From Bacteroidaceae bacterium (GTDB taxonomy: Bacteria > Bacteroidota > Bacteroidia > Bacteroidales > Bacteroidaceae), in the NCBI GenBank assembly GCA_016286165.1, contig JAEESE010000005.1, positions 62,001-126,000 on the forward strand: a stretch of 64,000 nt of DNA. The letters run 5' to 3'. Both the position numbers and the translations under genes were made by a program. Below, one piece after another: positions 1-8,006 of the stretch (its first letter is position 1; each line of letters starts with the position of its first letter). The notes under the pieces were generated by a model. It saw nothing but the letters and a program-made list of their open reading frames with translations. It was not told where the DNA came from and did not search any database.

Positions 1-1271
1 TCTACCATGAGCCGATACTCTGTCCTTTAGGTCGTTTCGCCTTCCTCGGCTTCGTCTTATCGTGCTTCGGCACCGCCCAGCGTGCTTACCTCTTCGGTCA
101 TCTCATGGTCAAACAGACGAGCATCATGCAGATGGCTTCCATCACCATCTCGGGCATTGTCGGTGTGTGCTTGGCATATGCAGGACTCGCTTACTGGGGA
201 CTGGCAGCTCAAAGCCTTGTCTATGTAGGCTCGGTCACCGCCTTCGCATGGTATTTCTCCCCTTGGAGACCATCATGGCCTGCAAAGCAGGATACGGGCT
301 CTAACCCCGCCATCCCTGTTAGGGAGGGAGCAGAATGTAATAAAAAGGATGAAAGATTACAGCCCTCAAAGGTGGCCGCTCCCTCCCTAACAGGGAGGGC
401 AGGGGGAGAGTCTGCTCTTTTCGCCACCCTCCGCCCCGCGTGGCAAATGTTCGGTTTTTCTTCGAAGCTCCTCGTCAATAGTCTCGCCTTCCAGTTCAAC
501 AACAATGCCTTCGGTGTGCTTCTTAACCGTTTCTATCCTGGCGGTCACATCGCAGGCATTTACTCCAATGCCCGCAAGTGGGACGATATGGCCATTGCTA
601 CCATGGGCGGTATGATTCAGGGTGTAGCACAGCCTGTGCTGAGGGAGGCGGCTAAGGGAGAGTCCTTTATCGTCCCTGCTTTCCGCAAACTCCTTCGCTT
701 TACGTGCTTCGTCTCGTTTCCATGCTTGTTGGGCCTCGCATTGATAGCAGAGGACTTCATCGTGCTGTTGGTTGGCGAGAAATGGCATGAGAGTGCTCTG
801 CTGCTGTCTATGCTCTGCTTCTACGGAGCCTTTTCGCCAATAGTAACGCTCTACTCCAACCTTGTCATCTCGCGCGGGCGTTCCACAATAAATATGGTTA
901 TCGGCCTGCTCAACTGCGCCCTCGTATGGGGAGGCATCATCGTTTTACATGCTTGGGGGTATAACCTGACGGAGATGGTCATCTACTACATCACCCTTAA
1001 TATCGCCTGGCTTTTTGTGTGGCAAGCCTGCGCCCGCCGTCTCATAGGACTCCGCTGGTGGCACGCTTTCAAGGACATCATACCCTTCTTCGTTTTCGCC
1101 TTCGCCGTAATGGCTGCAGCCTACTTTGCCACCCAGTCGCTTCCCATTTCTTGGCTTCGCATGTTCCTTCGCATCCTCATCGCCGTCGTCCTCTACGTCG
1201 GCAGCCTATGGATAGCACGTGCCAAGATTCTCCACGAAAGCATCGAATACATATTCAAGAGGAATAAATAA
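1..1271 (+). CDS. Polysaccharide flippase, MOP/Wzx type (5' partial)
   Basis: The frame is open from base 3, so the start lies outside the window; about 422 residues are visible. The product is a multi-pass membrane protein. The visible beginning (RAYLFGHLMVKQTSIMQ, then alternating hydrophobic segments) fits the lipopolysaccharide-type flippases of the MOP superfamily, which move lipid-linked sugar units across the inner membrane. Visible residues 101-137 (bases 303-412) are not flippase sequence. They are an in-frame inverted pair of the palindromic repeat found throughout this window, probably in a loop between membrane segments, and the transporter frame resumes cleanly after it. The GT11-like transferase about 4 kb downstream supports a glycan context. 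The family call is firm; the substrate is unknown. Confidence 0.75.
   Translation, partial: YHEPILCPLGRFAFLGFVLSCFGTAQRAYLFGHLMVKQTSIMQMASITISGIVGVCLAYAGLAYWGLAAQSLVYVGSVTAFAWYFSPWRPSWPAKQDTGSNPAIPVREGAECNKKDERLQPSKVAAPSLTGRAGGESALFATLRPAWQMFGFSSKLLVNSLAFQFNNNAFGVLLNRFYPGGHIAGIYSNARKWDDMAIATMGGMIQGVAQPVLREAAKGESFIVPAFRKLLRFTCFVSFPCLLGLALIAEDFIVLLVGEKWHESALLLSMLCFYGAFSPIVTLYSNLVISRGRSTINMVIGLLNCALVWGGIIVLHAWGYNLTEMVIYYITLNIAWLFVWQACARRLIGLRWWHAFKDIIPFFVFAFAVMAAAYFATQSLPISWLRMFLRILIAVVLYVGSLWIARAKILHESIEYIFKRNK
303..412. repeat. Inverted pair of palindromic limbs inside flippase gene
   Basis: The left limb (303-332) reads CCCTGTTAGGGAGGGAGC. The right limb (371-412) reads GCTCCCTCCCTAACAGGGAG followed by a G-rich tail GGGCAGGGGGAGAGTC. 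The two are inverted copies of one another, and each can also form a small hairpin. Both are translated in frame, as PVREGA on the left and VAAPSLTGRAGGES on the right, with no stop codon. Confidence 0.85.
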
Positions 1272-1309
1272 GTTCAGTCCAGACATACACAAATAAAACT
1301 CATAGAACA

Positions 1310-2359
1310 ATGAAAAAGATTATTACCTGCCTACTGGCTGCCTTGGGACTCGGTTCTGCCTGCGGCCAACAGAATTACGAGAATGTCGATGTGAAAGAGT
1401 TCTCAGCATTGATTGAACAACCTGATGTCGTTCTGCTCGATGTCCGCTCGGCCGATGAGTTCAAGGAAGGTCATATCGAAGGGGCTATTCACATCGATCA
1501 AGCGCAGGACGATTTCATTGAGAAAGCAAAGGCTATGCTGTCTCCAAATAAGTCCATTGCCATCTATTGCCGCAGCGGCCGTCGCTCTGCCAGCGCAGCA
1601 GGACGACTTGCGGCTGAGGGCTACAAGTGCGTGAACCTCAAGGGGGGAATCATGGCATGGAAAGAGGCCCAGAAGTCTGTGACCACTGATACCTATGAAG
1701 TCGATGTGTTCAAGACCAAGAGCGGCAAGGCCGTGAAGTTCCATGCGCTCGTTCATGCAAGCATTCGTATCGAATATGACGGACGCGAGATCATGGTTGA
1801 CCCCGTGACTAAACTGGGACAACGAACCATCGACTACACGGCAATGCCGAAGGCCGACTATATCTTCGTGACACACGAGCACGGCGACCATTTCGACAAG
1901 GGTGCTCTCACGCAGTTGTCAGCCGAGACGACGCAGCTCGTCATGAACAAGCGCTGCGCCGAGATGTTCGGCAAGGGTAAAGCTATTGTCAATGGCGATA
2001 AGCTGCAGCTCGCTGATGACATCACCGTTGAGGCCGTGCCCGCTTACAACACGACGGAAGGCCGACAGCAGTTCCATCCCAAAGGACGCGACAACGGTTA
2101 TATCCTCACCATCGACGGCCTGCGCATCTACATCGCAGGCGACACCGAGGACATTCCCGAGATGACTACCATCAAGGACATTGATATCGCCTTCATGCCC
2201 TGTAATCAACCTTACACGATGACCACGGAACAACTCGTCAAGGCCGCCAAGACAGTGAAGCCTAAAGTGCTCTTCCCCTATCACTATGGTCAGACCGACG
2301 TGAGCAGCGTCCCAGCCCAACTCGAAGGCATCGACGTCCGTATCAGACACTATGAATAA
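1310..2359 (+). CDS. Rhodanese + metallo-beta-lactamase fold lipoprotein
   Basis: A 349-residue fusion. The N-terminus is a lipoprotein signal with lipobox GSAC at residues 15-18. A rhodanese domain (about 25-118) carries DVRSADEFKEGHI and the active-site loop YCRSGRR with Cys87, so it could carry sulfane sulfur. A metallo-beta-lactamase-fold domain (about 140-349) carries the metal-binding motif THEHGDHFD (188-196), a later Asp in AGDTED and a His in PYHYG, similar to UlaG-like hydrolases. Rhodanese/MBL fusions usually act in persulfide handling, but those place the MBL domain first; here the order is reversed and the protein is probably anchored in the periplasm or outer membrane. The gene is 21 bp upstream of the M16 peptidase and probably cotranscribed with it. 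The substrate is unknown. Confidence 0.85.
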   Translation: MKKIITCLLAALGLGSACGQQNYENVDVKEFSALIEQPDVVLLDVRSADEFKEGHIEGAIHIDQAQDDFIEKAKAMLSPNKSIAIYCRSGRRSASAAGRLAAEGYKCVNLKGGIMAWKEAQKSVTTDTYEVDVFKTKSGKAVKFHALVHASIRIEYDGREIMVDPVTKLGQRTIDYTAMPKADYIFVTHEHGDHFDKGALTQLSAETTQLVMNKRCAEMFGKGKAIVNGDKLQLADDITVEAVPAYNTTEGRQQFHPKGRDNGYILTIDGLRIYIAGDTEDIPEMTTIKDIDIAFMPCNQPYTMTTEQLVKAAKTVKPKVLFPYHYGQTDVSSVPAQLEGIDVRIRHYE

Positions 2360-2379
2360 GGTTTATCATTAGGCCAAAC

Positions 2380-5229
2380 ATGAAACTGTTCTTCACGCTA
2401 CTCCTTACCCTATTCAGCGTTTCAACTTTCGCCCAAGAGCAGGATGACTCGCTGCTGATGGCACACTTGGATGTCATCGACCGTCAGGAAATACCAGCCG
2501 ATACTTCGGTGCGCAAGGGTGTGCTGAAGAATGGCCTTACTTATTACGTGCGGCGCTGCACGGATCCAAAGGAGAGAGCCGATTTCAGCCTGTTTGTCAA
2601 GGCTGGTTCTGTGCTCGAGAAGGACGACGAGCGGGGCGTAGCTCACTTCGTGGAACACGTGCTGTTCCGCGGCACCAAGCACTTCCCGGAACAGGAAGTC
2701 ATGAACTTCATGCGCCGCAATGGCATCCCCTTCGGCCACGACAGCAATGCCTTCACGGGTTGCAATTCGGTGCGCTACCTGCTCAATGGCATCCCCTGTG
2801 GCGACGTGGCACAACTGGACTCTTGCCTGTTGCTGATGTACGACTGGGCGTGTGCGGCCACGATGGCAGACAGCGCCATCGAGAGCGAGCGCAGCATCAT
2901 CGTCGAGGAATGGCGACTGAAGAATACCGTGTCCTTCGGGCAGCAATTGATAGCCGACCTCCTGAATAATTCCATATACACCCAACGCCTGTCCATCGGT
3001 GACATGGAGGTCATCCGGAACTGTCCGCCAAAAGTAGTGCGCAACTTCTACAAGCGATGGTATCAGCCACAGAATCAAGCCATCGTGGTGATGGGCGACT
3101 TCGACCCTGATGCGATGGTCGAGAAGATTCAGAAACTGTTCGGCTCGCTGAAGCGCGGCAAGAACCTTGTGCCAGCGCAGCCCACAATACCAGATGCCGA
3201 CCAACCGCGCATCCGTTTCTATCAAGACCAGCGGCTATCGAGCCACAGTAGCTCCATCATCGTCCGAGTGCCGGACCTGCTGACCGACCACCTGATTGGC
3301 ACCCTGCGCAAGGACTTGGTCAAAGACAAGCTGAAAGACCTGATGAAGGACAAGCTCGAAGCTCTCAAAGGCAAGGGAATCATCAACGGTTCGGCCTCGT
3401 TCCTTCCGTTGGGCGACATCAAAGACAGCAAAAACATCGTCCTCGAGATGAGCTCGAACGCCGACAATTGGAAACAGACTCTCGAGACGCTCCTCAAAGC
3501 CCTTGAGCACACCCGCCGCTTCGGTTTCAAGGACTACGAACGGAAGCCCGGCAACTGGTATGTAGGTGCTTACAACGCCGACTCCACAGCCATCCTGCTG
3601 TCCGACACCGCAGGAAGCGATTTCGGCAGTCACAGAAGCACGGAATGGACCGACAAATGCTACAACAACTTCTTCTTCGGCACCGTCATCAATGACTTCA
3701 AAAGCGAGAACACTTGCAAGAACCACATTAAAAACACCATCACCAAGGAGCAGCTCTTAGAGACATTTTGTGAATTAACAACAGGACGTAACATGCTTGT
3801 CGCTGAGATGTTTCCGGCGAGCGCCACCCTGCCTACGGAGGAAGAAGTCAATGAGATCATTCGTCGCGTCAAGTCCATGACTGACGAGGAACTGGCCGCG
3901 ATGGACGTCAAGAAAGGGCAGAAGTTAGAGCGACTCCAAGTGGATTCCCTCAATTTCGACCTCACACCCGCCACCATCACCAAGACCACTATGCGCAACG
4001 ACAGCATCACCGAGTTGCGCTTGTCCAATGGCGTGAAGGTGCTGCTATGGAAATCCCTTCCAAAAGACAGCATTCCTTACAGTATTGACTTGAAGTTTGG
4101 GCGGCCATTGGGCTACGCTTCGCTGCCCGACGAAGACTTTCACTATCAGAGCTTGCTCTTCAACGGACGAAGGAAGTTTCAAATCGACCGAGGAGGCAAT
4201 GACGTGGAGTTCGATCCTTACTACGACAGGATAGACATTGGCACCTATTCTTCTAATAACAGCGCCACGTTCTGGAAATATTTAGAATGTTATCTGAAGA
4301 TGATGTACGCTTCGCTGACCACGACTGAGGTGGACAGCGTGGAGGCCGACGAGAAGATTACTGAATTGCGCTCAACTGCCGTGGCATTTAACGAGCCTCT
4401 TATGAAGGCACAGCTCAAACTGCAGAGCCTCCCTTACGTACAAAGCAAGCGAAATGCTATACCCTCCGTGGAGGATGTCAAGGCGCTGTCCGTCAAGGGC
4501 TTCCGACGATTGGTGAAGGACTACTTCTCGAACTTCAACGGCTCCACCCTCATCGTCAAGGGGCAGTTCCCCACCGACAGCGTCATGCCATTGGTACTCA
4601 AGTACATAGGTGCGCTGCCGTCAAAGCCCCAGCCCGTGAAGCGCGCTGTCTGGCCTTCCGACCATTTCCGCACCACCGACACCATAGCCGTGGAACATAT
4701 CACGAATGCCACGCCCTATTGCATGAGCGCGATGTTCTACACGTGGGAGAATGGCTACCACTTCTCACAGGAAACTCACGCCCACAATCAAGTACTGCAA
4801 AGCGTGCTCTGCACCCTGCTGCTCGAAAAGTTGCGCATTGAGCACAGCGATGTCTATACGGTGAATTGCAGCGTGGATGACAAGCAGTTGCCGCTGAACC
4901 GAATGGCTTGCGTCATATCGTTTGCCTGCAACCCGACGCAGCGTGAGCGCATAGCCGCCGATGTTGACCGCCTCGTCCACGAGATGGCCGACGGCAATCT
5001 CATCACCCAAGCCCTCATCGATAGCTATGTCAAGGAGCGTGAGAAGCACGTGAACGACACCAACTACGGCAGTCGCTACTACGACTTGACGCGCGAGTTG
5101 GGCGACATCGTCATCGATGCCAACGACGTCACTTTCGTCAAGCAAGTTACCACAACCTCTCTCAAATCTCACCTCCGTCAGTTGCTGAAGAAAGGCAATA
5201 AACACATCGGCTATCTGACGACAGAGTGA
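2380..5229 (+). CDS. M16 family zinc metallopeptidase (pitrilysin-like)
   Basis: 949 residues with a signal peptide (cleavage after STFAQ, about residue 19). The inverted zinc motif HFVEH lies at residues 89-93, in the usual place near the start of the first M16 domain; a conserved downstream acidic stretch (SIIVEEW) could supply the third ligand. A second, inactive M16-like half fills the C-terminus, giving the usual length of secreted Bacteroidetes M16 enzymes. It probably degrades peptides in the periplasm or at the surface. The preceding rhodanese-MBL gene ends 20 bp upstream. The frame is intact and the start is the ATG directly before the hydrophobic signal. Confidence 0.9.
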   Translation: MKLFFTLLLTLFSVSTFAQEQDDSLLMAHLDVIDRQEIPADTSVRKGVLKNGLTYYVRRCTDPKERADFSLFVKAGSVLEKDDERGVAHFVEHVLFRGTKHFPEQEVMNFMRRNGIPFGHDSNAFTGCNSVRYLLNGIPCGDVAQLDSCLLLMYDWACAATMADSAIESERSIIVEEWRLKNTVSFGQQLIADLLNNSIYTQRLSIGDMEVIRNCPPKVVRNFYKRWYQPQNQAIVVMGDFDPDAMVEKIQKLFGSLKRGKNLVPAQPTIPDADQPRIRFYQDQRLSSHSSSIIVRVPDLLTDHLIGTLRKDLVKDKLKDLMKDKLEALKGKGIINGSASFLPLGDIKDSKNIVLEMSSNADNWKQTLETLLKALEHTRRFGFKDYERKPGNWYVGAYNADSTAILLSDTAGSDFGSHRSTEWTDKCYNNFFFGTVINDFKSENTCKNHIKNTITKEQLLETFCELTTGRNMLVAEMFPASATLPTEEEVNEIIRRVKSMTDEELAAMDVKKGQKLERLQVDSLNFDLTPATITKTTMRNDSITELRLSNGVKVLLWKSLPKDSIPYSIDLKFGRPLGYASLPDEDFHYQSLLFNGRRKFQIDRGGNDVEFDPYYDRIDIGTYSSNNSATFWKYLECYLKMMYASLTTTEVDSVEADEKITELRSTAVAFNEPLMKAQLKLQSLPYVQSKRNAIPSVEDVKALSVKGFRRLVKDYFSNFNGSTLIVKGQFPTDSVMPLVLKYIGALPSKPQPVKRAVWPSDHFRTTDTIAVEHITNATPYCMSAMFYTWENGYHFSQETHAHNQVLQSVLCTLLLEKLRIEHSDVYTVNCSVDDKQLPLNRMACVISFACNPTQRERIAADVDRLVHEMADGNLITQALIDSYVKEREKHVNDTNYGSRYYDLTRELGDIVIDANDVTFVKQVTTTSLKSHLRQLLKKGNKHIGYLTTE

Positions 5230-5252
5230 AGAATGAAGAATAAAATAATGCT

Positions 5253-5288
5253 TTCGTTATAGTTATCGTTTTCGTTATCGTTATCGTC
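5253..5288. repeat. Hexanucleotide tandem repeat before glycosyltransferase start
   Basis: Six adjoining hexamers of the type TTCGTT/ATCGTT run from 5253 to 5288 and end two bases before the ATG at 5291. They occupy the place where the ribosome-binding region of the next gene would be. A change in copy number would alter the leader but not the reading frame. Confidence 0.7.
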
Positions 5289-5290
5289 AA

Positions 5291-6385
5291 ATGAATACAA
5301 TCATACTCGAAGGTGGCTTAGGCAACCGCATGCGTGTAGCAGCCGCCGCTTATGCGATGGCCAAGCAGCTCGCTGCCCACGGCACACCATTCCCCTTTCG
5401 CGTCCTTTGGACAAAGCAATGGGGAATGCAATGCAGGTTTGACGAATTGTTCAAAGCGCCAGCAGACCCACCCCCCGCCCTCACTATAAGGGAGGGAGCG
5501 GTTACCAATGGCTCTTCGGGGGGAGGGTCTGCTGGGTCTGCTGAGGCTTCTTTTTCTCTCCGCGACACCTCCAGCTTCCTTTTTTCCCGTCCTACGCTTA
5601 AGAACCTTCACGCGCCGCGTCTGCTCCAGCGCCTCTGCTATCGCCATATCATCTATGCACCACAAATATGGTATCTGAATAAGGATGGTTTCGACTATGA
5701 GGCCTGGTTCCATCAGGGCGGCACGCTTATGACGGCTTATCGCGACTTCTGTCCGTGGACAAGCGACGACCTGCGCACCCTCTTCCAGCCGAACGAAGAG
5801 GTACAGCGCCTCATCGATGAGCGCACGGCTGACTTCACGCCCAACACCTTAGGCATTCACATCCGTCGCACAGACCATCAGCAAGCCATCGACGAAAGCC
5901 CCATAGAACTCTTCTTCGAGGCGATTGACAAAGAACTTGAAAAGCCACCCCTCAAGCCAGTCCAGCCGGAACACTTAATAATTCCGCCTTCCTCGCACCC
6001 TGTGAGGGAGGGAGCAAGTACCTTTGATAAAGGCAAAGCGGATGCCTGCTCAGTACATTCCGCTCCCTCCCTCACAGGGAGGGCGGGGGGTGGGTCTTCC
6101 ATCTATCTCGCCACCGATGACGAAGCCACGAAGGCTGCCATGCGCAAGCGTTATGGCAAGCGTGTCATCATGTCCGACGCCAAAGCCACTCGCGAATCGA
6201 CTGATGGCATTCGCGATGCCCTCGTGGAGATGTATGCCCTCAGCCGCACACGCCACATCTTCGGCTCTGCCGGCTCCACTTTCTCGCCCATTGCCGCCTG
6301 CTTAGGCGACGTCCCGATAACGATTCTTCAGCGCGACGGCACTGGTTCCGTGGACCTCCTTTGCCATAATTTGTGCCAAATATGA
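5291..6385 (+). CDS. GT11-like (fucosyltransferase-type) glycosyltransferase with two in-frame repeat insertions
   Basis: 364 residues. The N-terminal glycine-rich LEGGLGNRM resembles the nucleotide-sugar loop of GT11 alpha-1,2-fucosyltransferases, and IHIRRTDH around residue 195 matches their HxRR(G/T)D motif. The C-terminal segment YLATDDEATK and GSAGSTFSPIAA also fits. It would add a sugar, possibly fucose, to a surface glycan in the cytoplasm. Two stretches are foreign to the family and consist of palindromic repeat limbs translated in frame: about residues 59-82 (PPPALTIREGAVT, then a shortened limb) and 232-270 (HPVREGA to SAPSLTGRAGGGSS). Whether the enzyme tolerates them cannot be told. 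The first lies in the N-terminal domain, the second between the two conserved motifs. Confidence 0.6.
   Translation: MNTIILEGGLGNRMRVAAAAYAMAKQLAAHGTPFPFRVLWTKQWGMQCRFDELFKAPADPPPALTIREGAVTNGSSGGGSAGSAEASFSLRDTSSFLFSRPTLKNLHAPRLLQRLCYRHIIYAPQIWYLNKDGFDYEAWFHQGGTLMTAYRDFCPWTSDDLRTLFQPNEEVQRLIDERTADFTPNTLGIHIRRTDHQQAIDESPIELFFEAIDKELEKPPLKPVQPEHLIIPPSSHPVREGASTFDKGKADACSVHSAPSLTGRAGGGSSIYLATDDEATKAAMRKRYGKRVIMSDAKATRESTDGIRDALVEMYALSRTRHIFGSAGSTFSPIAACLGDVPITILQRDGTGSVDLLCHNLCQI
5465..5535. repeat. Palindromic limb plus shortened limb in GT11-like gene
   Basis: A left-oriented limb (5465-5506; CCCTCACTATAAGGGAGGG then AGCGGTTACC) is followed by a fragment of a right-oriented limb (5510-5535; GCTCTTCGGGGGGAGGGTC) that lacks its palindromic core. 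Both are read in frame as protein. Confidence 0.8.
5984..6100. repeat. Inverted pair of palindromic limbs in GT11-like gene
   Basis: The left limb at 5984-6022 (CACCCTGTGAGGGAGGGAGC) and the right limb at 6060-6100 (GCTCCCTCCCTCACAGGGAG plus G-rich tail) are inverted copies separated by about 37 bp. The distance across the pair, about 117 bp, is close to the pair in the flippase gene. Confidence 0.85.
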
Positions 6386-6395
6386 CCAGCAAAAA

Positions 6396-6461
6396 CAATT
6401 GCTTCATCATCATCAAGCAATTGCTTCATCATCATCAAGCAATTGCTGCATCATGATCAAG
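6396..6461. repeat. 22-bp tandem repeat block, three copies
   Basis: Three adjoining 22-bp units start at 6396, 6418 and 6440. The core is CAATTGCTTCATCATC, ending in ATCAAG. The first two units are identical and the third differs at two positions. A fourth unit begins at 6462 and decays. The block starts 10 bp after the stop of the GT11-like gene. Confidence 0.9.
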
Positions 6462-6492
6462 CAAACAAAACAAGTAAGGGAATCTAACGACC

Positions 6493-6580
6493 CATCTGCA
6501 TAAAACGAATAACTCAACTGTTCAAAACTACTATTTCATCTACACAAAACGACTATCACATCTATATAAAACGAACCGAC
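6493..6580. repeat. 22-bp tandem repeat block, four degenerate copies, abutting pepC start
   Basis: Four units of exactly 22 bp start at 6493, 6515, 6537 and 6559. They share CATCTnnAnAAAACGA with divergence, and the second copy is the most changed. The last unit ends one base before the ATG of the aminopeptidase at 6582, so the whole proximal leader of that gene is repeat sequence. Confidence 0.85.
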
Positions 6581-6581
6581 A

Positions 6582-8003
6582 ATGAAGACAAGAAATCTTA
6601 TTTTGTTAGGACTTATCCTGACTACAGCCAGTGCCACTGCCCAGAAGATGGCGGGCGGCGGCATCTCGCAGCAGATGCTCACGACCATCGAAAAGGCACA
6701 GCCTAACAACACGGGTAATGCGGCTTACCGTGCATTGACGAACGCCATCGCCACGAACGCCATTGACGACCTGGCGAAGAACCGTGCCAATGCAGGCGCC
6801 ATCGACACACAGTTCAGTGTGGAGACACCCAAGCAAAGCATCACCGACCAGAAGTCAAGCGGTCGCTGCTGGATGTTCTCAGCTATGAACGTCCTGCGTG
6901 CCGATTTCTCGCGCCAGCACAACGACTCGCTTACCGTGGAGTTCTCGCAGGATTACCTTTTCTTCTACGATCAATTGGAGAAGGCTAACCTGATGTTGCA
7001 GGGTGTCATCGACACAGCCAAGGAACCGATGGAGAGCGAGCGTGCACGCTTCTTCTTCCAGCATCCCATTGGTGACGGTGGCACCTACTGCGGTCTTGCC
7101 GACCTGGCTCCTAAGTACGGTCTTGTTCCTGCGGAAGTGTTCCCCGAGACCTTCTCCGCCGAGAACACGTCGAAGATGCGGGCGCTCATCACTTCGAAGC
7201 TGCGCGAGTTCGGTCTCGAGCTGCGTCGCATGGTGACCGATAAGAAGAAAGCAGATGCCATAGCCAAGCGTAAGACGGAGATGCTCAGCGAAGTCTATCG
7301 TATGTTGGTGCTGACGCTGGGCGAGCCCATCAAGGAGTTCACCTACGCCTTCCGCGACAAGAACGGCAAGACGCGCACCGAGGCCAAGCGCTACACGCCG
7401 CAGTCGTTCTACGCCGAGATTACCGGTGGCCGTCAGCTCGAAGGCTCCTTCATCATGGTCATGAATGACCCTCGCCGCGAATACCACAAGACCTATGAGG
7501 TGGAATGGGACCGCCACACCTACGACGGCACGAACTGGAAGTACCTGAACCTGCCGATGGAGGACATCGAACAGTTGGCCATTGCCCAGCTGAAGGCCGG
7601 TCGCAAGCTCTACAGCAGCTATGACGTAGGCAAGTTCCTCGACCGCAAGCGCGGCTATGCCGACACCGAGAACTTCGACTACGCCTCGCTCATGGGCACC
7701 AGCTTCCCGATGAACAAGGCCGACCGCATCGCCACCTTCGACAGCGGCTCCACGCATGCCATGACGCTCACCGCAGTTGACCTCGATGCCGATGGCAAGC
7801 CTTTGAAATGGAAGGTCGAGAACTCATGGGGCACAGCCTCCGGCGCCAACGGCTACATCATCATGTCCGCCCGTTGGTTCCGCGAATATATGTTCCGTCT
7901 GGTCGTAGATAAGGAATACGTTCCTGCCACCCTCATGAAGGAGTTCGAGCAGAAGCCCACGATGGTAATGCCCGAAGACCCGCTGTTCCAAGAGGATCTG
8001 TAG
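6582..8003 (+). CDS. Secreted C1 (bleomycin hydrolase/PepC-type) aminopeptidase
   Basis: 473 residues with a signal peptide (about 1-21, ending ASATAQ). Papain-fold peptidase: oxyanion Gln90 and catalytic Cys96 in DQKSSGRCWMFSA, catalytic His in SGSTHAMTLTAV, and Asn in WKVENSWG near the C-terminus. This arrangement and length match aminopeptidase C/bleomycin hydrolase, which trims N-terminal residues from peptides; the signal peptide places it in the periplasm or outside, as in other Bacteroidales. Its leader is made of 22-bp repeats. It converges on the opine-dehydrogenase-like gene with only 3 bp between the two stop codons, leaving no room for a terminator. Confidence 0.9.
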   Translation: MKTRNLILLGLILTTASATAQKMAGGGISQQMLTTIEKAQPNNTGNAAYRALTNAIATNAIDDLAKNRANAGAIDTQFSVETPKQSITDQKSSGRCWMFSAMNVLRADFSRQHNDSLTVEFSQDYLFFYDQLEKANLMLQGVIDTAKEPMESERARFFFQHPIGDGGTYCGLADLAPKYGLVPAEVFPETFSAENTSKMRALITSKLREFGLELRRMVTDKKKADAIAKRKTEMLSEVYRMLVLTLGEPIKEFTYAFRDKNGKTRTEAKRYTPQSFYAEITGGRQLEGSFIMVMNDPRREYHKTYEVEWDRHTYDGTNWKYLNLPMEDIEQLAIAQLKAGRKLYSSYDVGKFLDRKRGYADTENFDYASLMGTSFPMNKADRIATFDSGSTHAMTLTAVDLDADGKPLKWKVENSWGTASGANGYIIMSARWFREYMFRLVVDKEYVPATLMKEFEQKPTMVMPEDPLFQEDL

Positions 8004-8006
8004 GCC

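Noticed and set aside
6396..6461. Possible CRISPR array
   Set aside because: The 22-bp units adjoin without spacers and no cas genes are in the window. The other 22-bp blocks have the same form.
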